From Leptolyngbyaceae cyanobacterium RM1_1_2 (lineage in GTDB: Bacteria > Cyanobacteriota > Cyanobacteriia > Phormidesmidales > Phormidesmidaceae), in the NCBI GenBank assembly GCA_012032345.1, contig JAAUQI010000012.1, positions 33,848 through 97,847 on the forward strand: a stretch of 64,000 nucleotides of DNA, given 5' to 3'. Positions 1 through 8,761 of this stretch are shown piece after piece. Below the pieces are notes generated by a model, which worked only from the letters and a program-made list of their open reading frames with translations, was not told where the DNA came from and did no database searches. Each line of letters begins with the position of its first letter. Positions within the stretch are counted from its first letter, which is position 1. The position numbers and the translations under genes were made by a program.

Positions 1-2338
1 CGTCTGGATTAGAGCGAAACTGCTCATCGGCCTGCACATAGACCCGGTAGGTGCGCTGCCCCTGAATAAAGTCGTTGACATACTGTGAACCCAGGTAGGT
101 TTGCAGCGTGGCAAAAATATCGTCCACGTTTACCTGCAAAGACTTAGCCCGGTTGCGGTTGACCTCAATTAGCAACTGCGGCGTATTGGCAGCATAGGTG
201 CTAAAGGCTTGCTGAATCGCAGGCTGCTGATTAGCCGACCCCAAAAGCTGCCCCATCGTCTCCACAAACTGCGTAATGCTCAAGTTGCCCTGGCGATCCT
301 GTAGCTGAAACTCAAAGCCGCCAAAGTTACCCAGTCCCTGAATTGGCGGCGGGTTGACCGGAAACACTCGGGCCTCTGTGATCGCGCCAAACTTACCGTA
401 AAGCTGACCAATCAGCGCTTGAACCGGAATATCCCGCTCTTGCCAGGGGTTGAGCGTAGTGAAAATCACGCCGTTATTAGCCGTGTTGCCGCTGAAGCTA
501 AACCCACCCACGGCAAAAGTAGCTCTCACCCCGTCTTGGGATAGCAGCTCCTGCTCTACCTGGCTCATAACGTCGCTGGTGTAGTTCAGCGAAACTCCCT
601 CTGGGCCTTGAATAAGGGTAATAAAGTAGCCCTGATCCTCCTCCGGTAAAAAGGCAGAGGGTACGATGCGGTAGAGCCAAGCCGTCATCACCAGCAAGAA
701 AACAAAAGCAGCTAGCACCAGAGGCTTGACCCCATTGAGCGCATCCAGGGTGGCACTGTAGCGATCGCGCAGCCAGTCTAACCAGTTGTTGAAAGCCCTG
801 AAGCCTCGACCGATCCAGCCTGTAGGTTCAGGCCGCGATCGCAGCAGCAGCCCGGCTAGCGTGGGCGTCAGCGTTAGGGCATTGAACGTAGAGATCACAA
901 TCGCAAAGGCGATCGTCAGCGCAAACTGGCGATAGAGCGCCCCCGTAGTGCCCGGGAAAAAAGCCACTGGCACAAACACCGCCATCAGCACAAGCGAGGT
1001 CGCCACCACCGCCCCGGAAAGCTCCTGCATGGCGACAATAGCGGCTCGAACCGGCTTCATGCCGTCGTCTTGAATCTTGCGGGCGATATCTTCCACCACC
1101 ACAATGGCGTCATCCACAACCATCCCGGTCGCCAGCGTCAGACCAAACAGTGTCAGGCTGTTAATCGAAAAGCCAAAGATTTTGATAATGGCAAAAGTAC
1201 CAATCAGCGACACTGGAATCGTGATCGCCGGAATCACCGTCGTGCGCCAGTCTTGTAGAAAGATATAGATAACTAAAATCACCAGCCCGACCGCCTGAAC
1301 CAGGGTCCAGATGACGCTAGAGAGCGACTGCTCTACAAACTCGGTCGTATCAAAGCCAATGCCGTACTCCATGCCGGGAGGAAACGCCTCGGCCAGATTT
1401 GCCATCTCGGCCTTGACGCCTCTAGCCACGTCGAGCGCATTGCTGCCCGGCAGCTGGAAAATCCCCAGGCCCACTGCTTCCTTGCCGCGAAAGCGTAGAA
1501 ACGAGCTGTAGTTTTCAGCCCCAAGTTCGGCATAGCCCACATCTTTGAGCTTAGTCAGCCCTCCGCTCTCGCTGGTGCGCAGCACCAGTTCTTCAAACTC
1601 AGAAACATCCTCTAATCGACTAATCGCTCTGAGGTCAATCTGAAACTGCTGGTCGTCAGGTAAAGGCGGCTGACCAATCTGTCCAGCCCCGACCTGAATA
1701 TTTTGCTCACGTAGAGCATTGACTACATCCTGAGCTGCTAGAGCGCGGCTGGCCAGCTTTTGCGGATCAAGCCAGATCCGCATGGCATAGGTACGTTCAC
1801 CAAAAATAACAACATTACCCACGCCAGAAATGCGCCGTAGCGCATCGACGATGTAGAGATCGGCGTAGTTACTGAGAAAAATATTGTCGTATTCTTCGTT
1901 CTCGGTGTAGAGACTCATTGCCAGCAAAATGTTGCTGGTTTCTTTGGTGACTGAGACTCCTGTTTGTCTCACAGGTTCGGGAAGCTGTGGCTCAGCCAGT
2001 GAAACCCGGTTCTGAACATCAACCGCCGCAATGTCTTTGTCTCGGGAAGAGTCAAACGTGACGGTGATAGAGCTAACCCCGTTGTTGCTGCTCGACGAAG
2101 ACATATAGCGCATGCCTTCAACCCCGTTGATTTCGCGCTCTATTAGCGTGGTGACGCCTTTCTCAACCGTGACCGCATCAGCCCCGATATAGTTAGCCTG
2201 AACACTAATCTGAGTGGGGCTGATGTCAGGATACTGAGCGATCGGCAGCGTGGGGATGCTGATCGCTCCCACCAAGAGCAGTACCAAAGCACAAACTGTA
2301 GCAAAGACAGGACGCTTGATAAAATATTCGACAAACAT
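1..2338 (-). CDS. RND efflux pump permease, HAE1/AcrB type (3' end outside the window)
   Basis: Inner-membrane proton/drug antiporter of a tripartite efflux pump. About 779 residues are visible and the frame runs open off the left edge, so roughly the last quarter of a usual ~1040-residue protein is missing. The ATG at 2338 opens MFVEYFIKRPVFATV, the classic start of HAE1 permeases. A membrane segment follows, then the porter domain, and a later segment holds VVDDAIVVVED, whose paired Asp residues form the proton relay in AcrB. It lies 70 bases downstream of the membrane fusion protein gene on the same strand and is almost certainly co-transcribed with it. The TolC-like gene at 36.2-38.3 kb could supply the outer-membrane channel, but that link is inferred. 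The family is clear; the substrate is unknown. Confidence 0.95.
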   Translation of the reverse strand, partial: MFVEYFIKRPVFATVCALVLLLVGAISIPTLPIAQYPDISPTQISVQANYIGADAVTVEKGVTTLIEREINGVEGMRYMSSSSSNNGVSSITVTFDSSRDKDIAAVDVQNRVSLAEPQLPEPVRQTGVSVTKETSNILLAMSLYTENEEYDNIFLSNYADLYIVDALRRISGVGNVVIFGERTYAMRIWLDPQKLASRALAAQDVVNALREQNIQVGAGQIGQPPLPDDQQFQIDLRAISRLEDVSEFEELVLRTSESGGLTKLKDVGYAELGAENYSSFLRFRGKEAVGLGIFQLPGSNALDVARGVKAEMANLAEAFPPGMEYGIGFDTTEFVEQSLSSVIWTLVQAVGLVILVIYIFLQDWRTTVIPAITIPVSLIGTFAIIKIFGFSINSLTLFGLTLATGMVVDDAIVVVEDIARKIQDDGMKPVRAAIVAMQELSGAVVATSLVLMAVFVPVAFFPGTTGALYRQFALTIAFAIVISTFNALTLTPTLAGLLLRSRPEPTGWIGRGFRAFNNWLDWLRDRYSATLDALNGVKPLVLAAFVFLLVMTAWLYRIVPSAFLPEEDQGYFITLIQGPEGVSLNYTSDVMSQVEQELLSQDGVRATFAVGGFSFSGNTANNGVIFTTLNPWQERDIPVQALIGQLYGKFGAITEARVFPVNPPPIQGLGNFGGFEFQLQDRQGNLSITQFVETMGQLLGSANQQPAIQQAFSTYAANTPQLLIEVNRNRAKSLQVNVDDIFATLQTYLGSQYVNDFIQGQRTYRVYVQADEQFRSNPD

Positions 2339-2408
2339 AGTCGTTGCGGGTGAGGACTACACAAACCAGAGCGCGAGGTCTAAGGAAACTGAGATTTGGG
2401 ATTAGGCG

Positions 2409-3851
2409 TTAGGGAGACTGAGGGGCTTGCTGATCGGCGCTCTCCTCGGTCTCTTCGGTCTGGGGCATGATGGGTACGCCGTCTTGGAGGTTGATCACCC
2501 CTGAGACTATGATGGTTTCTCCAGGCTCTAAGCCGCTGATAACCTGGTAGCTGTTGTCTTGAATGCTGCCTAGCTCTACAGGGCGCAAGCGGGCGACTTG
2601 CTGGGGTGCCTGTTCATCTCCACCCGGAGATTGGGGAGACTGCTGCCCCTGCCCTGCCCCTGGTTTAGAGCCTGACTGCTCTTCTGCCTCGGCTTCGGCA
2701 ATGGTATAGACAAAGGTTTGCCCGCCCAGCCGGGAGATAGCGCTAGTCGGTACCAAAACGCCGGGGCGCTGTTCCCAGGTAACTCGAGCATTGACGCGCT
2801 GGTCATCCTGCAGACGTCCAGATGTGTTTTCAAAGCGAGCCTTGGCTAAAACTGTTTGAGAGTCTGAGTCGGCCTGCGGCGAGATAAAGCTGATACTGCC
2901 CGTGGCAATTGAGGTTTGATCGTCACTGCCAAGTAACTCTACAGGTAAACCCAATGTTAGACGCTCCGCCTGATCGATGGGAATTGCCAGATCCAGCTCC
3001 AGGGTGTCGTTTTGGACGATAGTCGTCATCACTGAACCTGGCTCTACATAGTCCCCTAGCTTCGCCGGAATGTCTGCCACAATTCCAGCTATGGGAGCTG
3101 TTACAGTGCGATCCTGCAGGTCTTCGCGCACAGCGGCAGCGTCGGCCTGAGCTTGCTCAAAGGCGGCATTAGCCTGCTCAAGACTAGCACGGGCGGCGGC
3201 AATTTCTTGCTCTGCTGAACGTAAACCAGCGCGGGCGGCTTCGCGATCGCGGCTGGCAATATCCAGCTCTTGATCTGACTGTGCCCCTCGATCTACCAAA
3301 TAGGCTGTGCGGCGATATTCTTCTTCCTGCAGGTTAACTTCAGCCTCAACTTCAGCGCGGCGGGCCAGCAGCGAGTTGAGCTGAGAACGGCTGCTTTCAC
3401 GGGCGGCCCGGACGGCGTTGGCGTTGGCTACAGCGGCGCTGAGTTCGGCCTGGGTACGGTCGGGGCTAAGCTCCAATATGGGCGCACCTGCTGCCACGCG
3501 ATCGCCAGAAGACACATAAATCTGCGTAATCCGGCCTGATGCCTCTGGCTGTAGCGCTACCCCTGCCTGAGCGTCTAAAGAGCCAATAAACTCTGAGCTG
3601 TCGCGCAGCGTCCCCTGCTGCACGGCCTCTAGCGTCACAGGAACACCCTGAGGTATTTGGGCACCTGGGGGTGGCCCCTTGGGTGCAAGCACCCGCCAGA
3701 GCAAAAAGCCGCCGCCTAGAATAACGAGCGCTCCAGCGAGTCCCCAAAGCGCCCTTTGTTGCCATTGGCCGTTTTTGGCGGAGGTAGATCCCGCCTTTGA
3801 AGTTTCTAGAGAGGTTGCTAAAGAAGAGGGTTGGGGCGTAGGAGATGACAT
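2409..3851 (-). CDS. RND efflux membrane fusion protein (periplasmic adaptor)
   Basis: Periplasmic adaptor that joins the RND permease to an outer-membrane channel. The 480 residues show a cytoplasmic N-terminus of about 30 residues, one membrane anchor at about 33-52 (LWGLAGALVILGGGFLLWRVL), a lipoyl-like half (GRITQIYVSSGDRVAAGAPIL), an Ala/Glu-rich alpha-hairpin at about 130-245, the second lipoyl half (TVTAPIAGIVADIPAKLGDY), then beta-barrel and membrane-proximal domains. A Gly/Gln/Pro-rich insert (about residues 395-415) and an acidic, Gln-rich tail are unusual decoration. It is somewhat longer than typical AcrA-type adaptors. It precedes the permease by 70 bases and follows marR. A palindrome 56 bases upstream of the ATG is a likely regulator site. 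Confidence 0.93.
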   Translation of the reverse strand: MSSPTPQPSSLATSLETSKAGSTSAKNGQWQQRALWGLAGALVILGGGFLLWRVLAPKGPPPGAQIPQGVPVTLEAVQQGTLRDSSEFIGSLDAQAGVALQPEASGRITQIYVSSGDRVAAGAPILELSPDRTQAELSAAVANANAVRAARESSRSQLNSLLARRAEVEAEVNLQEEEYRRTAYLVDRGAQSDQELDIASRDREAARAGLRSAEQEIAAARASLEQANAAFEQAQADAAAVREDLQDRTVTAPIAGIVADIPAKLGDYVEPGSVMTTIVQNDTLELDLAIPIDQAERLTLGLPVELLGSDDQTSIATGSISFISPQADSDSQTVLAKARFENTSGRLQDDQRVNARVTWEQRPGVLVPTSAISRLGGQTFVYTIAEAEAEEQSGSKPGAGQGQQSPQSPGGDEQAPQQVARLRPVELGSIQDNSYQVISGLEPGETIIVSGVINLQDGVPIMPQTEETEESADQQAPQSP

Positions 3852-3906
3852 AAAAAGCCTGAACTATGAGGACTGCCTGAAATGCTGCCGCTAAAATCAA
3901 CCAATA

Positions 3907-3921
3907 GCCATATAGTATGGC
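3907..3921 (-). promoter_or_regulatory. Candidate MarR operator overlapping the efflux promoter
   Basis: The 15-base sequence GCCATATAGTATGGC is a perfect inverted repeat (GCCATA, 3-base spacer, TATGGC). It lies between the marR stop and the ATG of the membrane fusion protein. On the minus strand it contains TACTAT, a fair -10 box. A regulator bound there would block transcription of the efflux genes. MarR proteins bind short palindromes of about this size. Assignment to the adjacent MarR protein is inference. Confidence 0.5.
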
Positions 3922-4025
3922 ACCTTATTAAATCTTACAGAATAGGGTAGCAGGTATTTTCTTAACGGGTAGTACTCATCAACCTTAACTTTGAACTGTG
4001 AGATAGGAGGGGTAAGCTCAAACAG

Positions 4026-4562
4026 CTAGATTTTTGGTTCGGCTGCCTGGGGTAAAGCTAGCGCTCCCCGCCTCAGCTTTTGTAAGAGTGACTGCAATTG
4101 CTCCCTTTCGGTGGCTGTTAGCTCTACAAGCAGTTGGGCAATTATGGCAAAGTGACGTGGCAAGATTTGATCGAGCCGCTGACAGCCCTCATCTGTCAGA
4201 GACACATAGAGCCGCCGCCGATCATCAGGACAGGGGCAGCGACGAATCCAGCCTTCTCGCTCTAGACCGTCTAGCAGCCCTGTGACAGTTCCCCGCGTCA
4301 CACCTGCGCGTTCGGCACATTCAGAGGGGGTCAACCACTTTTTCTCAGCGTGGACGAGCAGCATCAGCAACGTAAACTTTCCCATTGAGAGATCGTACTG
4401 AGCAAAATGAACATCCAAAACCCCATAGACGTCTGTTGCCGTTCGTAAGAACACTAGGCAGGTTTCTACTGAGGTAATATCCAACTCAGGACAGCGCTGG
4501 GCTAAACTCAGCAAAGCTTCGTATTTTGGCAAGTCTTTAAGAGTCAACAAGGTCTGCTGCAA
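4026..4562 (-). CDS. MarR-family transcriptional regulator
   Basis: Winged-helix repressor or activator, probably a dimer, likely controlling the efflux genes downstream. The 178 residues carry the MarR core: MGKFTLLMLL, the recognition helix LTPSECAERAGVTRGTVTGLLDGLEREGWI, and the wing PDDRRRLYVSLTDEG, which is a textbook MarR signature. The frame opens with TTG at 4562; no ATG lies near the N-terminus, so the exact start is uncertain. It is flanked on the same strand by a nitroreductase gene (69 bases upstream) and the efflux adaptor gene (174 bases downstream). That arrangement is typical of drug- or phenolic-responsive MarR loci. The ligand is unknown. Confidence 0.92.
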   Translation of the reverse strand: MQQTLLTLKDLPKYEALLSLAQRCPELDITSVETCLVFLRTATDVYGVLDVHFAQYDLSMGKFTLLMLLVHAEKKWLTPSECAERAGVTRGTVTGLLDGLEREGWIRRCPCPDDRRRLYVSLTDEGCQRLDQILPRHFAIIAQLLVELTATEREQLQSLLQKLRRGALALPQAAEPKI

Positions 4563-4631
4563 TCAAGGTGATCTAAAATACGACTCCACTCCGTCTAAAT
4601 TATAAAGCCGCAGACCTCTACAGCTCCGCGA

Positions 4632-5297
4632 CTATCCTAAATAAGCATTATCAATTTGATTGACAAACACATTGTTTGACAGCGGCAGACGGCCTGGATT
4701 TTTGCGGGGTTCGACTTTGTAACCAACTGGCAGCAAAAGAGCGATCGCCAGCTCATCTCCCGCCCCAATTACAGCTTTAACTTTGTCTTCGGCCCAGCCG
4801 TTCATGAAGCAGCTAGAGAGGCCCATTGCTTCGGCAGCTAGGGCGGTATGGGTAGCGGCAATCATAGCGTCTTTAATGGCATATTCGCGGTTGCGATCGC
4901 CTAGATTTTCTTGAAACTCAGGAATCGTAGACTTCAGCCGCTCAACAAACTGCTCTGGCCAGGCACCGCGATCGAGGGCTTCCTGGTAAATCTTTTGCAT
5001 CTGGGTCTCGTCTTTCCAGGCGTAAGGGGCAGCGGCAAAGACAAATGTGACCGGAGCCTGAACAATTTGCTCTTGCCCCCAAGCCGCCTCAGAAAGCGCT
5101 GCTTTTTTCTCGTCGTCCTGCACCAGCACAATTCTCCAGTCCTGCAGGTTCCAGCTGCTAGGGGCAGCAACCGTCAGCTCTAGCAGGCGGTGAAGCATTT
5201 CTGGTGGAATTGGATCAGGCTTAAAACTTTTGATGGCGCGGCGCTGGAGTATGGCCTGGGCCATGTCGAGTACAGAAGTCGCAGGTGCCGATGTCAT
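4632..5297 (-). CDS. Nitroreductase-family oxidoreductase
   Basis: Predicted FMN-dependent NAD(P)H oxidoreductase acting on nitroaromatics, quinones or similar electrophiles. At 221 residues it has normal length. Family marks are the N-terminal RRAIKSFKPDPIPPEMLHRL, the flavin-contact region TVAAPSSWNLQDWRIVLV, and the later ALAAEAMGLSSCFMNGW and LLLPVGYK segments. The start is an ATG at 5297. It heads a same-strand run with marR and the efflux pump genes, so a shared detoxification response is plausible: reduce the compound, sense it, export it. Co-transcription with marR across the 69-base gap is likely but not shown. Confidence 0.9.
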   Translation of the reverse strand: MTSAPATSVLDMAQAILQRRAIKSFKPDPIPPEMLHRLLELTVAAPSSWNLQDWRIVLVQDDEKKAALSEAAWGQEQIVQAPVTFVFAAAPYAWKDETQMQKIYQEALDRGAWPEQFVERLKSTIPEFQENLGDRNREYAIKDAMIAATHTALAAEAMGLSSCFMNGWAEDKVKAVIGAGDELAIALLLPVGYKVEPRKNPGRLPLSNNVFVNQIDNAYLG

Positions 5298-5468
5298 AGA
5301 GTTGTGTCCTCTGAAGTTGAGAATGGCTGCGTTGCGGGAGTTGGCAAGTTTGTGTCTAAATCATGCAGACTCGGTCTAAGTCCCTGAAAGACTCTAAAAA
5401 AGTTTTTGAGCGCTCACCTCCCTCTCAAGTTTGATTTTTCTTGTTAGATAGATAGTGAACTACAGAAA

Positions 5469-5491
5469 GGGGCATCCATCTGAGATGCCCC
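5469..5491 (-). terminator. Stem-loop downstream of the helical protein gene
   Basis: GGGGCATC and GATGCCCC form a perfect 8-bp stem with a 7-base loop. On the minus strand it is followed by TTTCT, giving a modest intrinsic terminator for the gene ending at 5536. It could also shield the nitroreductase promoter from read-through. Confidence 0.6.
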
Positions 5492-5535
5492 ATTGCCGTT
5501 ACGCAAAGCCAGCGCTGTTGCTGTCTATGAAAAGG

Positions 5536-6111
5536 CTATTCAGTAATGCCCCCAAAAGCGCCTTTAAGAGCCGCGATCGCATCTTCAGCCTGGGCCCAAA
5601 CGCCATCGTCAGGATCTTTGCCGACGAGTTCGCGGGTACCCAGCAGTAAGATAATGCCTTTGAGCTGCTCTTGGTGAGCGCGATTTCTGAAGTTGGCCTT
5701 GTTGATCGGGTCAATCGTCTCTTCTAGGTCACCGCCTGCGGTTTGCGCTGCTTTGTGGACGGTGAGACCGGTCATCACGAGCTGATGCTTGAGGGCTTCG
5801 TGCTGCATCGCCTTTTCGTATAGGTTTAGCTCGTCTGAACCCATCATCTGCCGTAGCTTCTGCACCATTTCAGTAGTTTTGCTGTCGGCTTGGGCTTGAA
5901 TGCCGAGCTTAGACTGTGCTTCAGCGATCGCTTCAATATTTTTTTGATCGTCTTCTAGCATGTCTTTCAAGCGCTCAGCTACTTTTTCATCACGGCTGCA
6001 GGCGCTCATGAGCATACGCTCATTTTCGAGCATTAGATCTTGTAGGGTGCGCATATCAGCCAGCTTCGTGGCGATCGCGGCAAGCTGAGATTGGCTAGTG
6101 GTGGCAACCAT
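5536..6111 (-). CDS. Conserved helical protein of unknown function
   Basis: The 191-residue protein is not one I can name. It appears wholly alpha-helical and charged, with no signal peptide or membrane segment. His/Glu-bearing helices occur around residues 100-125 (LYEKAMQHEALKHQL) and 150-165 (RNRAHQEQLKGI), spaced as in ferritin-like or hemerythrin-like four-helix bundles; a metal-binding bundle is possible but unproven. It has its own promoter region (248 bases to the divergent gene) and a stem-loop after the stop, so it looks monocistronic. The ATG at 6111 is the first in frame. Confidence 0.75.
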   Translation of the reverse strand: MVATTSQSQLAAIATKLADMRTLQDLMLENERMLMSACSRDEKVAERLKDMLEDDQKNIEAIAEAQSKLGIQAQADSKTTEMVQKLRQMMGSDELNLYEKAMQHEALKHQLVMTGLTVHKAAQTAGGDLEETIDPINKANFRNRAHQEQLKGIILLLGTRELVGKDPDDGVWAQAEDAIAALKGAFGGITE

Positions 6112-6359
6112 AAAATGTTTCCTAAAAGTGAGTCAACCCTTCTATGGTTTAGCCAAAAAAGGCAGTTGTTATCACTCCCAGGGCAGAACTCGGGCTTGTC
6201 GAAAGATCGATTCTCAGGCGATCGCTGCCTGTCTCTGCCTGGACTGATGAGCCGCCACTGAGCCTATTCGCCAGCGGTAACGTTTACAGCAAGGCTAACG
6301 GCTCCGTAATAATGGAGGAAAACCAAAGTTCAGCAAAAAAGTTAAGCAAGTAGAGAACA

Positions 6360-6866
6360 ATGAATTATTTAGTAGCGGTTCTAAGCGATCGCTCACAGGC
6401 AGAGGCCGCCTATGCCGCCCTTGAGCAAGCAAATTTCTCCCCGGACAGCACTGAAATTTTAGGCAAAGGCTATAGAAGCGCTGAGGAATACGGTCTGATT
6501 GACCCCAAGCAAAAAGCTTGGAATCAAATCAAACTGATGGCCCTCTGGCTGGTACCTTTTGGCTTTATTGCTGGGTTATCTTTTAACGCTGTTACTGGCC
6601 TAGATACCTTTAGCTGGGCTGGACGTTTTGGCAATCAGCTCCTTGGGGGACTGCTAGGGGCAGCATCGGGAGGCTTAGGCAGCTTTATGGTAGGGGGCGG
6701 TAGCGACGTAGTTCTTGGCAGCAGCGATGCGATGTCTTACCGCGATCGGCTCGATACCGGCAAGTACCTAGTCGCTGTCAAAGGATCAGAAGCCCAGATC
6801 AACCGCGCCAACCGAATAGTTCGACAGTTTGATCCAGAAAATATTCAGGGCTATCAGGGAGAATAA
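6360..6866 (+). CDS. Conserved cyanobacterial membrane protein, stress-protein-like
   Basis: The 168-residue protein has two copies of a short alpha/beta element, YLVAVLSDRSQAEAAYAAL at the N-terminus and YLVAVKGSEAQINRANRI at the C-terminus. Between them lie two hydrophobic, Gly-rich helices (about residues 60-80 and 92-118: LLGGLLGAASGGLGSFMVGG). This layout resembles general-stress, glycine-zipper-type membrane proteins. Its function is unknown. It is transcribed divergently from the helical protein gene. The ATG at 6360 follows an A-rich leader without a strong Shine-Dalgarno. Confidence 0.8.
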   Translation: MNYLVAVLSDRSQAEAAYAALEQANFSPDSTEILGKGYRSAEEYGLIDPKQKAWNQIKLMALWLVPFGFIAGLSFNAVTGLDTFSWAGRFGNQLLGGLLGAASGGLGSFMVGGGSDVVLGSSDAMSYRDRLDTGKYLVAVKGSEAQINRANRIVRQFDPENIQGYQGE

Positions 6867-7016
6867 TCTTAGAGCGGCCATTTTTGAGCAGGAACGAACG
6901 CTGTTCTTCAGATCATGAATCCGTCTCTGCTGCCTCTAAGACTGCTTTCGAGAGGGAAGCAAAATCAGGCCGCATGAAGTAATTTGTGTCACCTACTACA
7001 TTGCTAGCAAAATCTT

Positions 7017-7289
7017 ATGACTTTACCACCAGCCGATACACCACTCTATAATCATCCTCTGCCTGACATTGAGCAGTGGCTCGTTTCTAAAGGCTGTCAG
7101 CAGGATAGCGCCGAGCTACACCGCTGGCACCTACAGCGAACAGAATGGGAAGCAGATCTGGCACTCGATGTGGATTCAATTGTGATTCGCTACCTTGAGG
7201 CCGGATTAGACGGACAAGACCTACAGCGCATCTTTAAATATTCCCTCAGCCGCAAAGATCTAGAAGAAGCCATCTTCAGCGGCCCCTGA
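7017..7289 (+). CDS. Small conserved cyanobacterial protein, DUF3143 type
   Basis: The 90-residue soluble protein begins at the ATG at 7017. The pattern LYNHPLPDIEQWLVSKGCQQ, then LHRWHLQRTEWEADLALDVDSI, then RIFKYSLSRKDLEEAIF matches my memory of the DUF3143 family, found in nearly all cyanobacteria. No catalytic motif is visible and the function is unknown. It stands alone between two unrelated genes on the same strand with gaps of 150 and 117 bases. Confidence 0.8.
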   Translation: MTLPPADTPLYNHPLPDIEQWLVSKGCQQDSAELHRWHLQRTEWEADLALDVDSIVIRYLEAGLDGQDLQRIFKYSLSRKDLEEAIFSGP

Positions 7290-7406
7290 ACCTATCTGTT
7301 CAAATCAGTGCTATCACCTACCAGCAAATGGCTGGGATGGACTAAGCGATCCCACAGCAGGGATTAAGGTTTAGAGCCAGCTCATAGGTTTCCCCAAAAG
7401 TTTCAT

Positions 7407-7985
7407 ATGACAGTCTTTACGATTACGCTTGACCCAGTGGGTAAGCTCACAGACGAAGCCTTTTTTCAACTCTGTCAGGCTAACCCTGAAGTCAAGTTTG
7501 AACGCTCAGCTCAGGGAGATCTCATTATCATGTCGCCGACAGGGGGTGAAAGCGGTCGCCGTAATGCTGACATTACAACTGACCTCGGCATCTGGAATCG
7601 TCGAATGCAGCTTGGCTATACCTTCGATTCTTCTACCTGCTTTAAGCTGCCCAATGGCGCAGAACGTTCTCCCGATGCTGCTTGGGTTGAACGCAGTCGG
7701 TGGCAAGCACTCACGCCTGAAGACAGACAGAAATTCCCCCCCCTAGCTCCTGATTTTGTGATTGAACTGCGCTCCGCGACTGACAGCCTGAGCGCTTTAC
7801 AAGCCAAAATGCAGGAATATGTCAGCAACGGGGTCAGGCTGGGGTGGCTGCTCAATCCCCAAGACCAACAAACCGAAATCTACCGGCCAAATCAGCCTGC
7901 TGAAGTTTTGCTAGCATCTATGCAGCTATCTGGAGATCCTATTCTTCCTGGATTTGTTTTGAACCTGGCTGAAATCTTGAACTAA
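7407..7985 (+). CDS. Uma2-family (DUF820) putative endonuclease
   Basis: Restriction-endonuclease-fold protein of the Uma2 family, expanded in cyanobacteria as many scattered paralogues. The 192 residues show the usual order: N-terminal helical part with FFQLCQANPEVKFERSAQGD, the MSPTGGESGRRNADI segment, SPDAAWVERSRW, and the PD-(D/E)xK-like core FVIELRSATDSL. These genes are often linked to mobile-element turnover or genome defence, but their role is unproven. The ATG at 7407 is clear. No transposase or cognate target is nearby. Confidence 0.92.
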   Translation: MTVFTITLDPVGKLTDEAFFQLCQANPEVKFERSAQGDLIIMSPTGGESGRRNADITTDLGIWNRRMQLGYTFDSSTCFKLPNGAERSPDAAWVERSRWQALTPEDRQKFPPLAPDFVIELRSATDSLSALQAKMQEYVSNGVRLGWLLNPQDQQTEIYRPNQPAEVLLASMQLSGDPILPGFVLNLAEILN

Positions 7986-8014
7986 GGCTGGCGAAATGCT
8001 GGAGTGATCTAAGC

Positions 8015-8761
8015 TCAAACCTTACCAAATCGCCTCTCTCGCTGCTGATAGGCCGCGATCGCCTGGTGAAACTCGGTAATATTAAAGTCAGGCCACAGCG
8101 TATCAGTCACGTAAAACTCAGCATAGGCTAGCTGCCACAGCAGAAAATTGCTGATGCGCATTTCTCCGCTGGTGCGAATCAGCAAATCTGGATCCTGGGC
8201 ACCCGCCGTGTAGAGATGGCGGCCAAACAAGGCTTCATCAATTTCATCCGGCTGCAGCAGCCCTTTTTGCACTTGGACTGCCAAACTTTGAGCCGCCTGA
8301 ACAATTTCCTGTCGCCCGCCGTAGTTGGTGGCAATCGTGAAGCGAATACCTGAATTGCTGCGCGTTAGCTGTATGGCCCGGTAGATTTCATCCTGGAGAG
8401 ACTGCGGCAGGGCCTTTAAGTTGCCCACAAAGTTAATGCAGACATCTTCAGCCATCATTTCTTTTAGCTCTTGCCGCAGCACTCGCTCAAACAGGGTCAT
8501 CAAAAACTCCACTTCTTCCAGCGGACGACCCCAGTTTTCAGTCGAAAAAGCATAGGCGGTCAGCGCCCCAATTCCCCAGTCACGGCTGCAGCGAAGCAGT
8601 TTTTTGAGCGTGTCAACACCGCGTCGATGCCCCATGATGCGAGGCAGGCTTCGCTGTTTTGCCCAGCGCCCGTTGCCATCCATAATGACGGCAACGTGGC
8701 CCGGCAGGCGATCGCGCTGCAGCTCTTGTGGTAGAGGATACTGAATTGGCTCAGCGGTCAT
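8015..8761 (-). CDS. uppS: Isoprenyl transferase (undecaprenyl diphosphate synthase)
   Basis: Cis-prenyltransferase making the C55 lipid carrier for peptidoglycan and other surface polymers. Signature motifs are [15 protein letters not shown] with the catalytic Asp, [15 protein letters not shown], and the C-terminal [16 protein letters not shown] place the start at ATG 8761 (248 residues), preceded by GGGGA; an in-frame TTG at 8773 would add four residues. The gene overlaps the end of cdaA by about 11 bases, indicating translational coupling. The cluster lysA-cdaA-uppS is common in cyanobacteria and ties cell-wall precursor supply to c-di-AMP signalling. UppP, which regenerates the carrier, is also in this window (39.8-40.8 kb). 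Confidence 0.96.
   Translation of the reverse strand: MTAEPIQYPLPQELQRDRLPGHVAVIMDGNGRWAKQRSLPRIMGHRRGVDTLKKLLRCSRDWGIGALTAYAFSTENWGRPLEEVEFLMTLFERVLRQELKEMMAEDVCINFVGNLKALPQSLQDEIYRAIQLTRSNSGIRFTIATNYGGRQEIVQAAQSLAVQVQKGLLQPDEIDEALFGRHLYTAGAQDPDLLIRTSGEMRISNFLLWQLAYAEFYVTDTLWPDFNITEFHQAIAAYQQRERRFGKV

Noticed and set aside
3466..3900. 144-codon frame overlapping the efflux adaptor
   Set aside because: Shadow frame of a gene with clear domain content.
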